Positions 1 to 7,512 of a DNA stretch of 37,233 nucleotides are shown here, in pieces. Source of the DNA: Streptococcus cristatus (GTDB lineage Bacteria; Bacillota; Bacilli; Lactobacillales; Streptococcaceae); assembly GCF_003943815.1 (NCBI RefSeq), contig NZ_RJNA01000006.1, positions 1 to 37,233 of the forward strand, written 5' to 3'. The stretch's first letter is position 1; the number at the start of each line of letters is the position of its first letter. The notes beneath the pieces are model-generated. The model did not search any database. It had not been told where the DNA came from and saw only the letters and a program-made list of their open reading frames with translations. Both the position numbers and the translations under genes were made by a program.

Positions 1-1110
1 AGACAATTGTTTATCAATGTGTAAAATGAAATTATCTAGATCAACTTTTTGATTCTCATTTTGAAAATAATCCAAATATTCTATGTCTAAGGCATCAAGT
101 CTTTTTTCAATTTTTATTAAATAATCAGTAGGTAACTCATTAATATGTAAGCTGAAGTGAGTAATAGCGTTTTGAATATTATTTAAAATTATTTTTATGA
201 CTTTAATTTTACTTAGAAATTCAAAATCATTGGATCCATGGAGGTTTTCAAATATTGATTGAAAGAAATTTTCTGCCGAATGTGTTTCAAGGCTGCTTGC
301 TATTGATTGATAGAAATTAAAGGCCATTTTTCCTCTGTACTCATATGTAGTATCAAAGAATATCGAGTCTATTTCTCTATTCTGAACATCGCCTAAAGTA
401 TTATAGCTTCCCCAATTTTCATCAGCAGCTATTTGGCTATAAACACCTAGGAGAGGAATTATTGGTTTCCCTGCCTCTTTTAAATATTTGTGAATTTTTA
501 CTTGACCATTTAATGATCCAAATATAACATATTCTCCAATTTGAGTTCTTGCAGTAATAAAAAATGAATTAGATTTTTTTGCACCTACAATTTCTCCTGA
601 TTTCAAATTTTCAATGTAAGTATATTCAGTTTTATCATGCTCGTTGAAATAAAATCTTATCTCTTCGAGATAAATATCATTATTTCTCATTAATAATACT
701 ATTTTTTCTTCTCCTTTTTTATCATCCGTTATTACGAAAGTTGGACGATACTTATCTCTCTTATTTTCTAATTCCTTTTGCTTTTCTTTATTTTCAGCCT
801 CTATATATTTTTTTTGGCTTTTTTGTTGTTCATATATAAAAGAAAATACAGAAAATACAATACTTAATGATGTTGCGTAAAACGGTAAATTCGAATAGAT
901 GACATTCAATAATGACTTGCCTATATTTTGAGGCAAAACTTTAAATCCGTGCTCAAAAAAGTATATTCCAACTTTAATTAATATTGGGAATGCCATAATG
1001 AATGAAAACGTAACAAAGAATTCTACAAAAATTGTTACTTCCTTATTTTTACTAGACAAATTAAAAGCATCATTCTCTTTTTTTTTATTAAACAAACTAA
1101 ATACCCTCAT
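1..1110 (-). CDS. Two-TM membrane protein, C-terminus beyond window edge
   Basis: An open frame of 370 codons runs from an ATG at 1110 down to base 1 without a stop, so the gene is cut by the window edge. The first 25 residues are charged, then come two hydrophobic segments (about residues 27-52 and 67-92), a lysine/glutamate-rich helix containing EQQKSQKKYIEAENKEKQ, and a soluble domain of more than 250 residues. No strong ribosome binding site is visible; the ATG follows a run of A. I do not recognise the family. The shape (two TM helices, coiled coil, cytosolic domain) and the place beside an XRE regulator in a decayed mobile region would fit an accessory or defence-type membrane protein, but that is inference. 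AT content is clearly higher than in the core genes. Confidence 0.75.
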   Translation of the reverse strand, partial: MRVFSLFNKKKENDAFNLSSKNKEVTIFVEFFVTFSFIMAFPILIKVGIYFFEHGFKVLPQNIGKSLLNVIYSNLPFYATSLSIVFSVFSFIYEQQKSQKKYIEAENKEKQKELENKRDKYRPTFVITDDKKGEEKIVLLMRNNDIYLEEIRFYFNEHDKTEYTYIENLKSGEIVGAKKSNSFFITARTQIGEYVIFGSLNGQVKIHKYLKEAGKPIIPLLGVYSQIAADENWGSYNTLGDVQNREIDSIFFDTTYEYRGKMAFNFYQSIASSLETHSAENFFQSIFENLHGSNDFEFLSKIKVIKIILNNIQNAITHFSLHINELPTDYLIKIEKRLDALDIEYLDYFQNENQKVDLDNFILHIDKQLS

Positions 1111-1145
1111 TTTTTAATCAATAATAACAATTTTTAACACTTATA

Positions 1146-1481
1146 TTATTTACTGAACGCTTTTTTTCGTTCTTCCATAAACTCAATCAATTCTTTTCTG
1201 AATATTTCTTTTTCTTCATCAGTCAATCCTTTTGAATTCATACGGAAAAGCAACTCAATATTATCTAACTCATCTGATTTTTCCTCTGAGTTTCCAACTA
1301 GATAATCTACTGACACATTCAAAATCTGTGCAATCTTCACTAAATTTTCTTGTGTTGGTTTTTTTACTCCACGTTCCCATGAAGCGTATGCTGGTTGCGA
1401 AATGCCTAGTTTTTCCGCCACATCTACTTGAGTTAGTCCTGCTTGTCTCCTAAGGTCTTTTAAGCGTTCTGAAAATTCCAT
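1146..1481 (-). CDS. XRE-family transcriptional regulator
   Basis: This 111-residue protein has a Cro/CI-type helix-turn-helix at residues 6-60: LKDLRRQAGLTQVDVAEKLG, then the recognition helix ISQPAYASWERGVKKPT, then NLVKIAQILNVSVDYLVGN. This is the standard XRE (HTH_3) pattern. A charged C-terminal helix (residues 68-111) probably forms the dimer interface. An AGAGG ribosome binding site lies 6 bases before the ATG. The gene ends 35 bases before the partial membrane-protein gene, so the two could be co-transcribed. A plus-strand promoter and small palindromes lie just upstream, an arrangement like a phage or ICE repressor facing a divergent promoter. Its target is probably its own intergenic region (inference). 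Confidence 0.9.
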   Translation of the reverse strand: MEFSERLKDLRRQAGLTQVDVAEKLGISQPAYASWERGVKKPTQENLVKIAQILNVSVDYLVGNSEEKSDELDNIELLFRMNSKGLTDEEKEIFRKELIEFMEERKKAFSK

Positions 1482-1523
1482 TTTAAACCTCTAAAAAATT
1501 TTTCCTCTTTTCAAAATAATTTC

Positions 1524-1552
1524 TTGACAAACATAACTAATGGTTATACAAC
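1524..1552 (+). promoter_or_regulatory. Outward promoter next to XRE gene, with palindromes
   Basis: TTGACA (1524-1529), a 17-base spacer and TACAAC (1547-1552) form a plus-strand promoter divergent from the XRE gene. The spacer contains TAAC-5-GTTA, and just downstream lies CCGATA-GTTA-TATCGG (1563-1578), a perfect 6-base inverted repeat. These are plausible repressor operators. No intact gene follows, so the original target seems lost. Confidence 0.5.
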
Positions 1553-1578
1553 GTGAATATAGCCGATAGTTATATCGG

Positions 1579-1909
1579 TTTTAAAAATAATAACGCCAAA
1601 CTTTCGGCATTACGATCATTGACAATTAAACAAAAAGTGCGTCTGACAACCAGAGGACTGATCATCAGAACATCACATAAACTTCGTACCTTTATTGTAA
1701 ATGTTTTGATAGGAAAAGTCAATTCCGTTGATGGTTGAAGTGAAGATTTAAAACAAGTATTTGTGGGCTTCCACGCATTTCGGACTTTCGCACTTTTCCG
1801 AATAGTAAAGTGAACTAGTTGCGCAAAGCAGCAATTCTGTTGCTCCTGCCCTCAATGTCTTTGCTGAAAAATTGGTACTTAAAAAATAAGAAATGAAAGG
1901 ATAAATTAC
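1579..1909. other. Gene-free stretch, probable mobile-element remnant
   Basis: I see no convincing gene here. One 61-codon plus-strand frame from a GTG at 1553 has no ribosome binding site and no recognisable features. A short palindrome GTGG-GCTT-CCAC lies at about 1763-1774, and an imperfect GC-rich hairpin lies near 1822-1852. The stretch lies between a repressor-type gene and a broken element gene and is most likely decayed mobile DNA. Confidence 0.35.
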
Positions 1910-2134
1910 ATGGCTAAAATTGGATTAAACTATGGAGAAAAACTATAAATTGCAGATAAAACTTATCGCGTTATTACAGACGGACTTAACGTTCCAGAGA
2001 TTCTCGGAAAACTGACTTTCCGAGGTATCGAAGGACCCGATATTATTTTTGAAGAAGATCGCACACAACGAAATCCTGATGGATCATTTGTTCAGGTTAA
2101 CACTGAAGAGATCAGCTGTGGGAGGATAAACTAA
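1910..2134 (+). pseudogene. Small mobile-element-type protein, broken by in-frame stop
   Basis: A plus-strand frame starts at ATG 1910 after a GAAAGGA ribosome binding site. It reads MAKIGLNYGEKL, hits TAA at 1946-1948, then continues in the same frame as IADKTYRVITDGLNVPEIL and on to TAA at 2132-2134. The good ribosome binding site and protein-like sequence on both sides of the stop argue for a recently broken gene of about 74 codons or longer. The frame runs into the IS30 fragment, so the natural C-terminus is probably also lost. It looks like the small proteins carried by integrative elements. I cannot name the family. Confidence 0.55.
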
Positions 2135-2211
2135 ATAATAGACCACGAAAGTATCTCAACTGGAAAACTCCTTGTGAAGTATTTTATGGTGAAATTGTGT
2201 CCTTAATTTGA
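2125..2211 (+). mobile_element. 3' end of IS30-family transposase
   Basis: The plus-strand frame reads NNRPRKYLNWKTPCEVFYGE and ends at TGA 2209-2211. NNRPRK followed by W-K-T-P-x-E-V-F is the hallmark C-terminus of IS30-family transposases, here the last 25 or so codons only. The fragment joins the preceding pseudogene at about 2120-2125, and fba's terminator follows it. It is a relic, not an active IS. Confidence 0.8.
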
Positions 2212-2223
2212 CAATTCAAGGAC

Positions 2224-2262
2224 AAAACAAAGAAAAAAGGTTTATCCAAATTGGATAAACCC
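2224..2262 (-). terminator. fba terminator
   Basis: On the minus strand, GGTTTATCC, a 5-base loop and GGATAAACC are followed by TTTTTTCTTTGTTT. This is a classic intrinsic terminator 27 bases after the fba stop. Confidence 0.9.
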
Positions 2263-2288
2263 TGTTATATTAAGCTTTTACAAGCTTC

Positions 2289-3170
2289 TTATGCTTTACC
2301 TTCTGAACCGAATACGTCGATACGTTCTTCAACTGATGCTTGGATAGCTTTTACACCGTCAGCCAAGAATTTACGTGGGTCGAAGAGTTTCTTCTTGTCG
2401 TATTCTGCTTCGTTTGCTTCGTAGTCACGAGCAAATTTACGAGTTGCGTTAGCGAATGCGATTTGGCATTCAGTGTTAACGTTAACTTTTGCAACACCAA
2501 GTTTGATAGCTGCTTGGATTTGGTCATCAGGGATACCTGAACCACCGTGCAATACGATTGGGAATCCTGGTACAGCTTCAGTCAATTTTTGCAAGTGGTC
2601 AAGATGAAGACCTTTCCAGTTTGCAGGGTATGGACCGTGGATATTACCGATACCAGCTGCCAAGAAGTCGATACCAGTTGCAACCATTGCTTTAGCATCT
2701 TCGATTGGAGCCAATTCACCATCACCGATGATTCCGTCTTCTTCACCACCAATAGTTCCAACTTCAGCTTCTACTGATACACCATTTGCGTGAGCAAATT
2801 CTACAACTTTACGAGCTTTTTCAAGGTTTTCTTCAACTGGAAGGTGTGAACCGTCAAACATAACTGAAGTATAACCAACTTGAATACACTCAAGTGCATC
2901 TTCGTAGTGACCGTGGTCAAGGTGGATCGCTACTGGTACAGTGATACCCATTGATTCAACAAGGTTAGCGATCAAGTTGCGAGCAACTTTGTAACCACCC
3001 ATATATTTAGCAGCACCCATTGAAGTTTGGATCAAAACTGGTGCTTTTTTAGCTTCTGCTGCGCGCAAGATAGCTTGAGTCCACTCAAGGTTATTTGTGT
3101 TAAATCCACCAACTGCATAACCATTGTCACGAGCTGCTTGGACAAATTTTTCTGCTGAAACGATTGCCAT
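2289..3170 (-). CDS. fba: Fructose-bisphosphate aldolase, class II
   Basis: This enzyme cleaves fructose-1,6-bisphosphate into dihydroxyacetone phosphate and glyceraldehyde-3-phosphate in glycolysis; it is cytosolic and zinc-dependent. At 293 residues it has the usual Gram-positive class IIB length. Visible signatures are the zinc-ligand block IHLDHGHYEDA (about residues 82-92), SVMFDGSHLP, EVGTIGGEEDG, the phosphate-binding LHGGSGIP and NVNTE. An AGGAGG ribosome binding site lies at 3181-3186, before the ATG. The gene stands alone, with its own promoter and terminator, between a tRNA gene and a decayed mobile region. Codon use is biased as expected for a highly expressed gene. Confidence 0.97.
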   Translation of the reverse strand: MAIVSAEKFVQAARDNGYAVGGFNTNNLEWTQAILRAAEAKKAPVLIQTSMGAAKYMGGYKVARNLIANLVESMGITVPVAIHLDHGHYEDALECIQVGYTSVMFDGSHLPVEENLEKARKVVEFAHANGVSVEAEVGTIGGEEDGIIGDGELAPIEDAKAMVATGIDFLAAGIGNIHGPYPANWKGLHLDHLQKLTEAVPGFPIVLHGGSGIPDDQIQAAIKLGVAKVNVNTECQIAFANATRKFARDYEANEAEYDKKKLFDPRKFLADGVKAIQASVEERIDVFGSEGKA

Positions 3171-3221
3171 TTGTAATAGGCCTCCTCTTATTTTTTGTGG
3201 AATGAACCACTTACATTGTTT

Positions 3222-3230
3222 ATTTTATCA
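3222..3230 (-). promoter_or_regulatory. fba promoter, extended -10
   Basis: On the minus strand TG-A-TAAAAT forms an extended -10 (the hexamer at 3222-3227). No clear -35 is seen at 17 bases. It lies about 50 bases upstream of the fba start. Confidence 0.5.
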
Positions 3231-3320
3231 CTTTTTCATTAAAATTGCTAGTTTTTCCTGAAATTTTAAGTAATTCCCAAGTAATTTTTGAATTCAGACA
3301 GCTTCAGCTTCTTTGAGAAA

Positions 3321-3343
3321 ACAAAAAAACTGACCGAAGTCAG
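3321..3343 (-). terminator. tRNA-Leu terminator
   Basis: On the minus strand CTGACTTCGGTCAG is followed by TTTTTTTG: a 5-base stem with a stable TTCG loop and a T tract, just downstream of the tRNA gene. Confidence 0.9.
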
Positions 3344-3352
3344 CTAATCCTA

Positions 3353-3438
3353 TGCGGAGAGAGGGACTTGAACCCTCACGACCTAAAGCGGTCACAGGAT
3401 CCTTAGTCCTGCGCGTCTGCCAATTCCGCCATCCCCGC
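3353..3438 (-). tRNA. tRNA-Leu (anticodon AAG)
   Basis: The 86-base minus-strand gene folds as a class II tRNA. The acceptor stem GCGGGGA pairs with TCTCCGC plus discriminator A. The D arm includes TGGCGGAATTGGCAGACG. The anticodon loop CTAAGGA between CAGGA and TCCTG gives anticodon AAG (reads CUU). There is a long variable arm, and the T arm is GAGGG-TTCAAGT-CCCTC. The 3' CCA is not encoded. It has its own promoter and terminator, so it is a solitary tRNA gene. Confidence 0.95.
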
Positions 3439-3454
3439 GATTGAGTACTTTACT

Positions 3455-3483
3455 AGTATAACAGGATAATCTCCACTTGTCAA
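3455..3483 (-). promoter_or_regulatory. tRNA-Leu promoter
   Basis: TTGACA (3478-3483), a 17-base spacer and TATACT (3455-3460) on the minus strand give a near-consensus promoter about 17 bases upstream of the tRNA 5' end. Confidence 0.85.
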
Positions 3484-3513
3484 CACCTTTTTTCAAAACT
3501 TTTAAAAAGTATT

Positions 3514-3562
3514 GAAAAAATAAAAATGAGACAGGGCTCGTAAACACTGCCCCATCTCACTC
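3514..3562 (-). terminator. rbfA operon terminator
   Basis: On the minus strand TGAGATGGGGC and GCCCTGTCTCA (3527-3559) pair with one mismatch around an 11-base loop, followed by a T-rich run. It closes the rimP-rbfA operon. Confidence 0.85.
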
Positions 3563-3568
3563 TTTTCA

Positions 3569-3919
3569 TTAATGTTTTTCTAAATTGCGTAACATTTGAT
3601 CAATCTTATTACCGTACTCAATAGACTCATCTTTGACGAAGGTCAAATCTGGAATCTTATACATCTTGAGGTTTCGGCCCAGTTCACGCTTAATGGTGCC
3701 GGTTGCCTTTTCCAAGCCCAGCTGTGCCTTTTGATTATCTGAAGCCAAGTCACTCATGATGCTATAGTAGACCTTGGCCATAGACAGATCGCCCAGCATT
3801 TGGACATCGGTAATGGTCACACCTTGGACACGTGGATCACGGACTTTCTTTTGCAAAATCTCATTGACTTCACGCTTGATTTCCATTCCTACACGGTCGG
3901 TACGAAAATGATTTGCCAT
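3569..3919 (-). CDS. rbfA: Ribosome-binding factor A
   Basis: RbfA binds the free 30S subunit and helps mature the 5' end of 16S rRNA, notably in the cold. The 116-residue length and KH-like core match the family: N-terminal [20 protein letters not shown], then [26 protein letters not shown], then [20 protein letters not shown]. It is the last gene of the operon started at rimP and lies 175 bases after infB. That gap is unusually large and holds two inverted repeats, so rbfA level may be set separately from infB. Confidence 0.95.
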   Translation of the reverse strand: MANHFRTDRVGMEIKREVNEILQKKVRDPRVQGVTITDVQMLGDLSMAKVYYSIMSDLASDNQKAQLGLEKATGTIKRELGRNLKMYKIPDLTFVKDESIEYGNKIDQMLRNLEKH

Positions 3920-3950
3920 AGGATTTCCTTTCTAATCTTTTCTTCTGCAA

Positions 3951-3977
3951 TATAAGCTAGGCTAGGCCTAGCTTATA
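3951..3977. repeat. 11-bp inverted repeat between infB and rbfA
   Basis: TATAAGCTAGG, a 5-base centre (CTAGG) and CCTAGCTTATA form perfect 11-base arms. There is no T tract in the direction of transcription, so it is not a normal terminator for infB. It could be an RNA processing or stability element ahead of rbfA. Confidence 0.6.
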
Positions 3978-4008
3978 ATTTTAATTTTAGTTAAATGAAA
4001 TTCGCTCT

Positions 4009-4080
4009 AAACTCTTTGCGAAAAAGGTGCTTGGGATAGAAGTATCGACTTCCACCCAATATGCTTTTCACTGAGAGTTT
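4009..4080. repeat. Long imperfect hairpin between infB and rbfA
   Basis: The arms AAACTCT and AGAGTTT enclose further pairing parts (GAAAAAG with CTTTTC, GCTTGGG with CCCAATATGC, GAAGT with ACTTC) around an ATCG loop at 4044-4047. The whole forms a roughly 70-base imperfect stem directly after infB. It lacks a poly-T end. Confidence 0.5.
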
Positions 4081-4094
4081 TCGACGTATTTCTC

Positions 4095-6896
4095 TTATTT
4101 CTTAATTTCTTCCATGATGTAGGCTTCAATCGTATCATCCACTTGGATATCGTTATAGCCGTCAATCATGAGACCACCTTCGCGGCCGTTTGTAACTTCT
4201 TTCACATCATCCTTGAAGTGTTTCAAGCTAGCCAACTGACCGTCGTAAATTACGACGCCATCACGGATGACACGAACCTTAGAATCACGGGTAACTTTAC
4301 CATTGATAACCATAAATCCACCGATAGTACCAACCTTGGAAACTTTGAAAGTTTCGCGGATAAGGGCTTCCCCGATGATTTTTTCTTGGTATTCTGGGTC
4401 CAGCATTCCTTTCATGGCATCTTCCATTTCTTCGATAACCTTATAGATAATGCTGTGAAGACGGATTTCTACATCATCAGCTTCTGCTTGCTGGCGAGCT
4501 TGTGGTGTAGGGCGAACGTTAAATCCAATGATAAAGGCATTTGAAGCTTCTGCCAAAGTTACGTCGGATTCATTGATAGCACCAACCGCTGAGTGGACAA
4601 TGGTGATCTTAACACCTTCCACTTCAATCTTCTGCAAGGAAGCAGCCAAGGCTTCTACAGAACCTTGTACATCGGCTTTGATAATGACGTTAACAGACTT
4701 CACTTCACCGGCTTTGAGGGTATCAAAGAGATTTTCCAGACTGACACGATGAGTAGCTTGACGTTGCTTGAGAAGGGCACGTTTAGCACGTTCTTCACCA
4801 GCTGCACGCGCAGCTTTTTCATCTTCATAGACAGCAAAATGATCACCTGCCATCGGAGTTTCATTCAAACCTGTGATAGAAACTGGCGTAGATGGACCTG
4901 CCGCTTTGACACGACGACCTAAGTCATTGGTCATAGCACGGACACGTCCGAAGGTATTTCCGACAACGATTGGATCTTGAACATTCAGCGTACCTTGTTG
5001 GACGAGAAGGGTTGCAACTGCACCTTTTCCTTTATCCAAACGGGCTTCGATAACCGTACCGATAGCGCGAACTGTTGGATCTGCCTTGAGTTCTTGAATT
5101 TCTGCTACAAGTAGAACTGTTTCCAAAAGTTCATCGATGTTTTGGTTGAACTTAGCTGAGATTTCAACAAACTCAGAATCTCCACCCCAAGCAGTTGACA
5201 TAACACCATGCTCAGCCAATTCACCAATCACGCGCTCAGGATTGGCACCTGGCTTATCGATCTTGTTGATGGCCACAATAATTGGCACATTAGCCGCTTT
5301 AGAGTGGTTGATCGCTTCAATAGTCTGAGGCATAACACCGTCATCAGCTGCTACGACCAAGATGGTAATATCGGTAACAGAAGCACCACGCGCACGCATC
5401 GAAGTAAAGGCCGCGTGTCCAGGTGTATCCAAGAAAGTAATCTTCTTGCCATTTTCCTCAATCTGGTAGGCACCGATATGCTGAGTGATACCACCCGCTT
5501 CACCTGTCGCAACGCGAGAGTTACGTAGAGTATCCAAGAGGGTTGTTTTACCATGGTCAACGTGTCCCATGATAGTGACAACTGGCGGACGTTCTACTAA
5601 TTCATCTGGATTGATGTAGCCTTCTTCGACAAAGAAGCGCTCAATATCAGCTGTATCCACTTCTACCTTCTTCTTAGCTTCGATACCGTAATCCACCATG
5701 AGGAGCTCAATAGTATCACCGTCAAGAGATTGGTTTTGCGTTGCCATCACGCCCATCATAAAGAGCTTCTTAACGATTTCAGCTGGCTCGCGCTTGATCC
5801 GTTTTGCGATTTCCGCAACGGTCATGCCATCTGTGTATTCGAATTCGCTTGGCAACTCATGGAACTTGCGTTCTGTAACAGGTTTTGGAACCTGATTCTG
5901 GTTACCTTTTCCTTTTTTATTTTTCTTATTGTTATTCCAGTTACTGTTTCTTTGATTTCTCACTTGATTTTGACTATTTCGATTCTTTTGTTGTTTTCTT
6001 GGACCTTCTTCTTCGCGATCAAAATCATCGCGCTTCTTATCTGGTCGAGCTTGCTTTTTACGACGAGTATCTACCGCAGCTTGTGCTGGTGCAGGAGCAG
6101 CCGGTTGGACTGTTTCAGTCGGAGTAGCTTTAAATACTTCAGCAGTTGTTGGCTCTGCTTGGACTGGCTCTTTCCGTCTATTCTGGCGTTCCTGCGCTTC
6201 TTTGGCTGCTTGAGCCTGCTTGAAACGCTCCTCACTAGAACGGGCATACTCCGCATTTTGCTCTGCTTTCAGAGCTGCTGCCCGAGCCTTAAAGTCAATT
6301 TTCGGCCCTTGTGACTGTTGACGGTTCTGACCGTTGAATCCTTGATGATTCTGACCATTACGACGACCATCTTGACTACGATTATCACGACGGTCATTGC
6401 GACGATCTTGGCGATCATTGTTGGCCTTGCGGTCATGACGATCACGCTCATTACTTTCCTTCTGGTCAGAATTTTGTGGTTTCCGATTTTGTTGCTGCTT
6501 ACGTCGCTCTGCTTGTTCCTTGGCACGTGCTTCACGCTCTGCCTTAAAATTTCGACTTTGTGGCCGAGCTGGAGCCGGTTTAGCTGGAGCTTCAGCTGCT
6601 GGTACGTCGGCTACTTTTGGCTCTTCTTTTCTAGCAGAGGCCACTTCCTTTTGGACTGGAGCAGCTGGTTTTTCAGCTACTTTATTTGGTGCTGGCTGGA
6701 CAGCCGCTTCTTTCTTTGGAAGAGGCTTAGCAACTTCTTTAGTCGCGAAGCTAGCCTTAATGCGCTGGCTTGCTTCTTCTTCTACACTGGAAGAATGGCT
6801 TTTGACTTCTAGGCCTAATTCCTTAGCCCGAGCTACTACCTCTTTACTTTCCTTCCCCAATTCTTTTGCGATTTCGTACAATCTAATTCTAGACAA
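4095..6896 (-). CDS. infB: Translation initiation factor IF-2
   Basis: IF-2 is the GTPase that places fMet-tRNA on the 30S subunit and promotes 50S joining. At 933 residues it has a short N-terminal IF2_N domain (residues 1-50). A long disordered linker follows, first Ala/Pro/Lys-rich, then Arg/Asn/Gln-rich (about 60-330). A second IF2_N region lies at about 350-415 ([20 protein letters not shown]). The G domain has GHVDHGKT near residue 442, DTPGHAAF near 490 and NKID near 544. Domains II, III and C2 (fMet binding) end in MEEIKK. It sits 16 bases downstream of ylxQ within the operon. The antisense of the linker gives several long false frames. Confidence 0.97.
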   Translation of the reverse strand: MSRIRLYEIAKELGKESKEVVARAKELGLEVKSHSSSVEEEASQRIKASFATKEVAKPLPKKEAAVQPAPNKVAEKPAAPVQKEVASARKEEPKVADVPAAEAPAKPAPARPQSRNFKAEREARAKEQAERRKQQQNRKPQNSDQKESNERDRHDRKANNDRQDRRNDRRDNRSQDGRRNGQNHQGFNGQNRQQSQGPKIDFKARAAALKAEQNAEYARSSEERFKQAQAAKEAQERQNRRKEPVQAEPTTAEVFKATPTETVQPAAPAPAQAAVDTRRKKQARPDKKRDDFDREEEGPRKQQKNRNSQNQVRNQRNSNWNNNKKNKKGKGNQNQVPKPVTERKFHELPSEFEYTDGMTVAEIAKRIKREPAEIVKKLFMMGVMATQNQSLDGDTIELLMVDYGIEAKKKVEVDTADIERFFVEEGYINPDELVERPPVVTIMGHVDHGKTTLLDTLRNSRVATGEAGGITQHIGAYQIEENGKKITFLDTPGHAAFTSMRARGASVTDITILVVAADDGVMPQTIEAINHSKAANVPIIVAINKIDKPGANPERVIGELAEHGVMSTAWGGDSEFVEISAKFNQNIDELLETVLLVAEIQELKADPTVRAIGTVIEARLDKGKGAVATLLVQQGTLNVQDPIVVGNTFGRVRAMTNDLGRRVKAAGPSTPVSITGLNETPMAGDHFAVYEDEKAARAAGEERAKRALLKQRQATHRVSLENLFDTLKAGEVKSVNVIIKADVQGSVEALAASLQKIEVEGVKITIVHSAVGAINESDVTLAEASNAFIIGFNVRPTPQARQQAEADDVEIRLHSIIYKVIEEMEDAMKGMLDPEYQEKIIGEALIRETFKVSKVGTIGGFMVINGKVTRDSKVRVIRDGVVIYDGQLASLKHFKDDVKEVTNGREGGLMIDGYNDIQVDDTIEAYIMEEIKK

Positions 6897-6912
6897 TTCT
6901 TGTCCTCCTCTT

Positions 6913-7212
6913 CTATTGCATAAGAGACCTCATTTTCTTTGTAAAACCAGCATCTGTGATGGCGGCTACTTTACGAGCCTTGCCAATCGCAGTGCTTAAT
7001 TCCAGTGTTGAAAACACGGTTGACACTTCTATCTTGTAATAATGGCTTTTATCAGTAATCTTTTTCATCAGATTTGGTCCGGCATCCTCAGCTAGAAAGA
7101 TCAGATGAGCCTTTCCTTCTTGGATGGCTTTGATGACCAATTCTTCTCCTGAAATGATGCGGCCAGCTCGCTGGGCCAAACCCAGCAAGTTTGCTAGTTT
7201 TTCTTTATTCAA
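6913..7212 (-). CDS. ylxQ: L7Ae-family ribosomal protein YlxQ
   Basis: This small K-turn RNA-binding protein of the L7Ae/L30e family is commonly encoded between nusA and infB. I choose the TTG at 7212, giving 99 residues ([20 protein letters not shown]), because the family starts there. The longer frame adds 14 residues of unrelated sequence that overlap ylxR. Motifs: [18 protein letters not shown] at the N-terminus, [12 protein letters not shown] in the middle and [20 protein letters not shown] near the end. The first bases overlap the ylxR stop (CTTGAATAA), so translation is probably coupled. An exact cellular role is not well established. Confidence 0.88.
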   Translation of the reverse strand: MNKEKLANLLGLAQRAGRIISGEELVIKAIQEGKAHLIFLAEDAGPNLMKKITDKSHYYKIEVSTVFSTLELSTAIGKARKVAAITDAGFTKKMRSLMQ

Positions 7213-7501
7213 GACCCAACTCTCTTCTCTTGACCTTGTGATCGACATAGGCAATCAGCTCGTCGTAGAAACTTTCTTCTACTTCCATACTGAAACTACG
7301 ATTAAAGACCCGTTTTTTCTTGGCCTGCTGAGCTTCTTCATTATCTAGCTTGATATAAGCACCTCGCCCATTGGCCTTGCCTGTCGGATCAATGAAGACC
7401 TGACCTTCTTTATTCTTGACGATGCGCAACAAATCACGCTTGTCAATCACTTCATTTGACACAACTGATTTTCTTAAAGGGATTTTTCTTGTTTTTGCCA
7501 T
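7205..7501 (-). CDS. ylxR: YlxR (DUF448) RNA-binding protein
   Basis: This 98-residue protein of the YlxR/DUF448 family begins MAKTRKIPLRKSVVSNEVID, continues with DLLRIVKNKEG and carries GKANGRGAYI, the conserved glycine/arginine-rich RNA-binding motif near residue 43. The usual first motif with C-x(n)-R is replaced here by RKSVVSNEVIDKRDLLRIV. Family members bind RNase P RNA (RnpM) or act as nucleoid-associated regulators; which applies here is unknown. It follows nusA after 11 bases and overlaps ylxQ by 8 bases. Confidence 0.93.
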   Translation of the reverse strand: MAKTRKIPLRKSVVSNEVIDKRDLLRIVKNKEGQVFIDPTGKANGRGAYIKLDNEEAQQAKKKRVFNRSFSMEVEESFYDELIAYVDHKVKRRELGLE

Positions 7502-7512
7502 ATCTGCCTCCC

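Noticed and set aside
1553..1738. 61-codon plus-strand frame starting at GTG
   Set aside because: It has no ribosome binding site, an odd composition and no recognisable motif, and lies in a decayed region.
3184..3300. Possible riboswitch before fba
   Set aside because: No extended structure is visible; only a promoter and a short leader with AGGAGG.
5730..6812. Long plus-strand frames opposite infB (194 and 164 codons)
   Set aside because: They are shadows of the Arg/Asn/Gln-rich linker of IF-2; the composition is that of reversed low-complexity codons.
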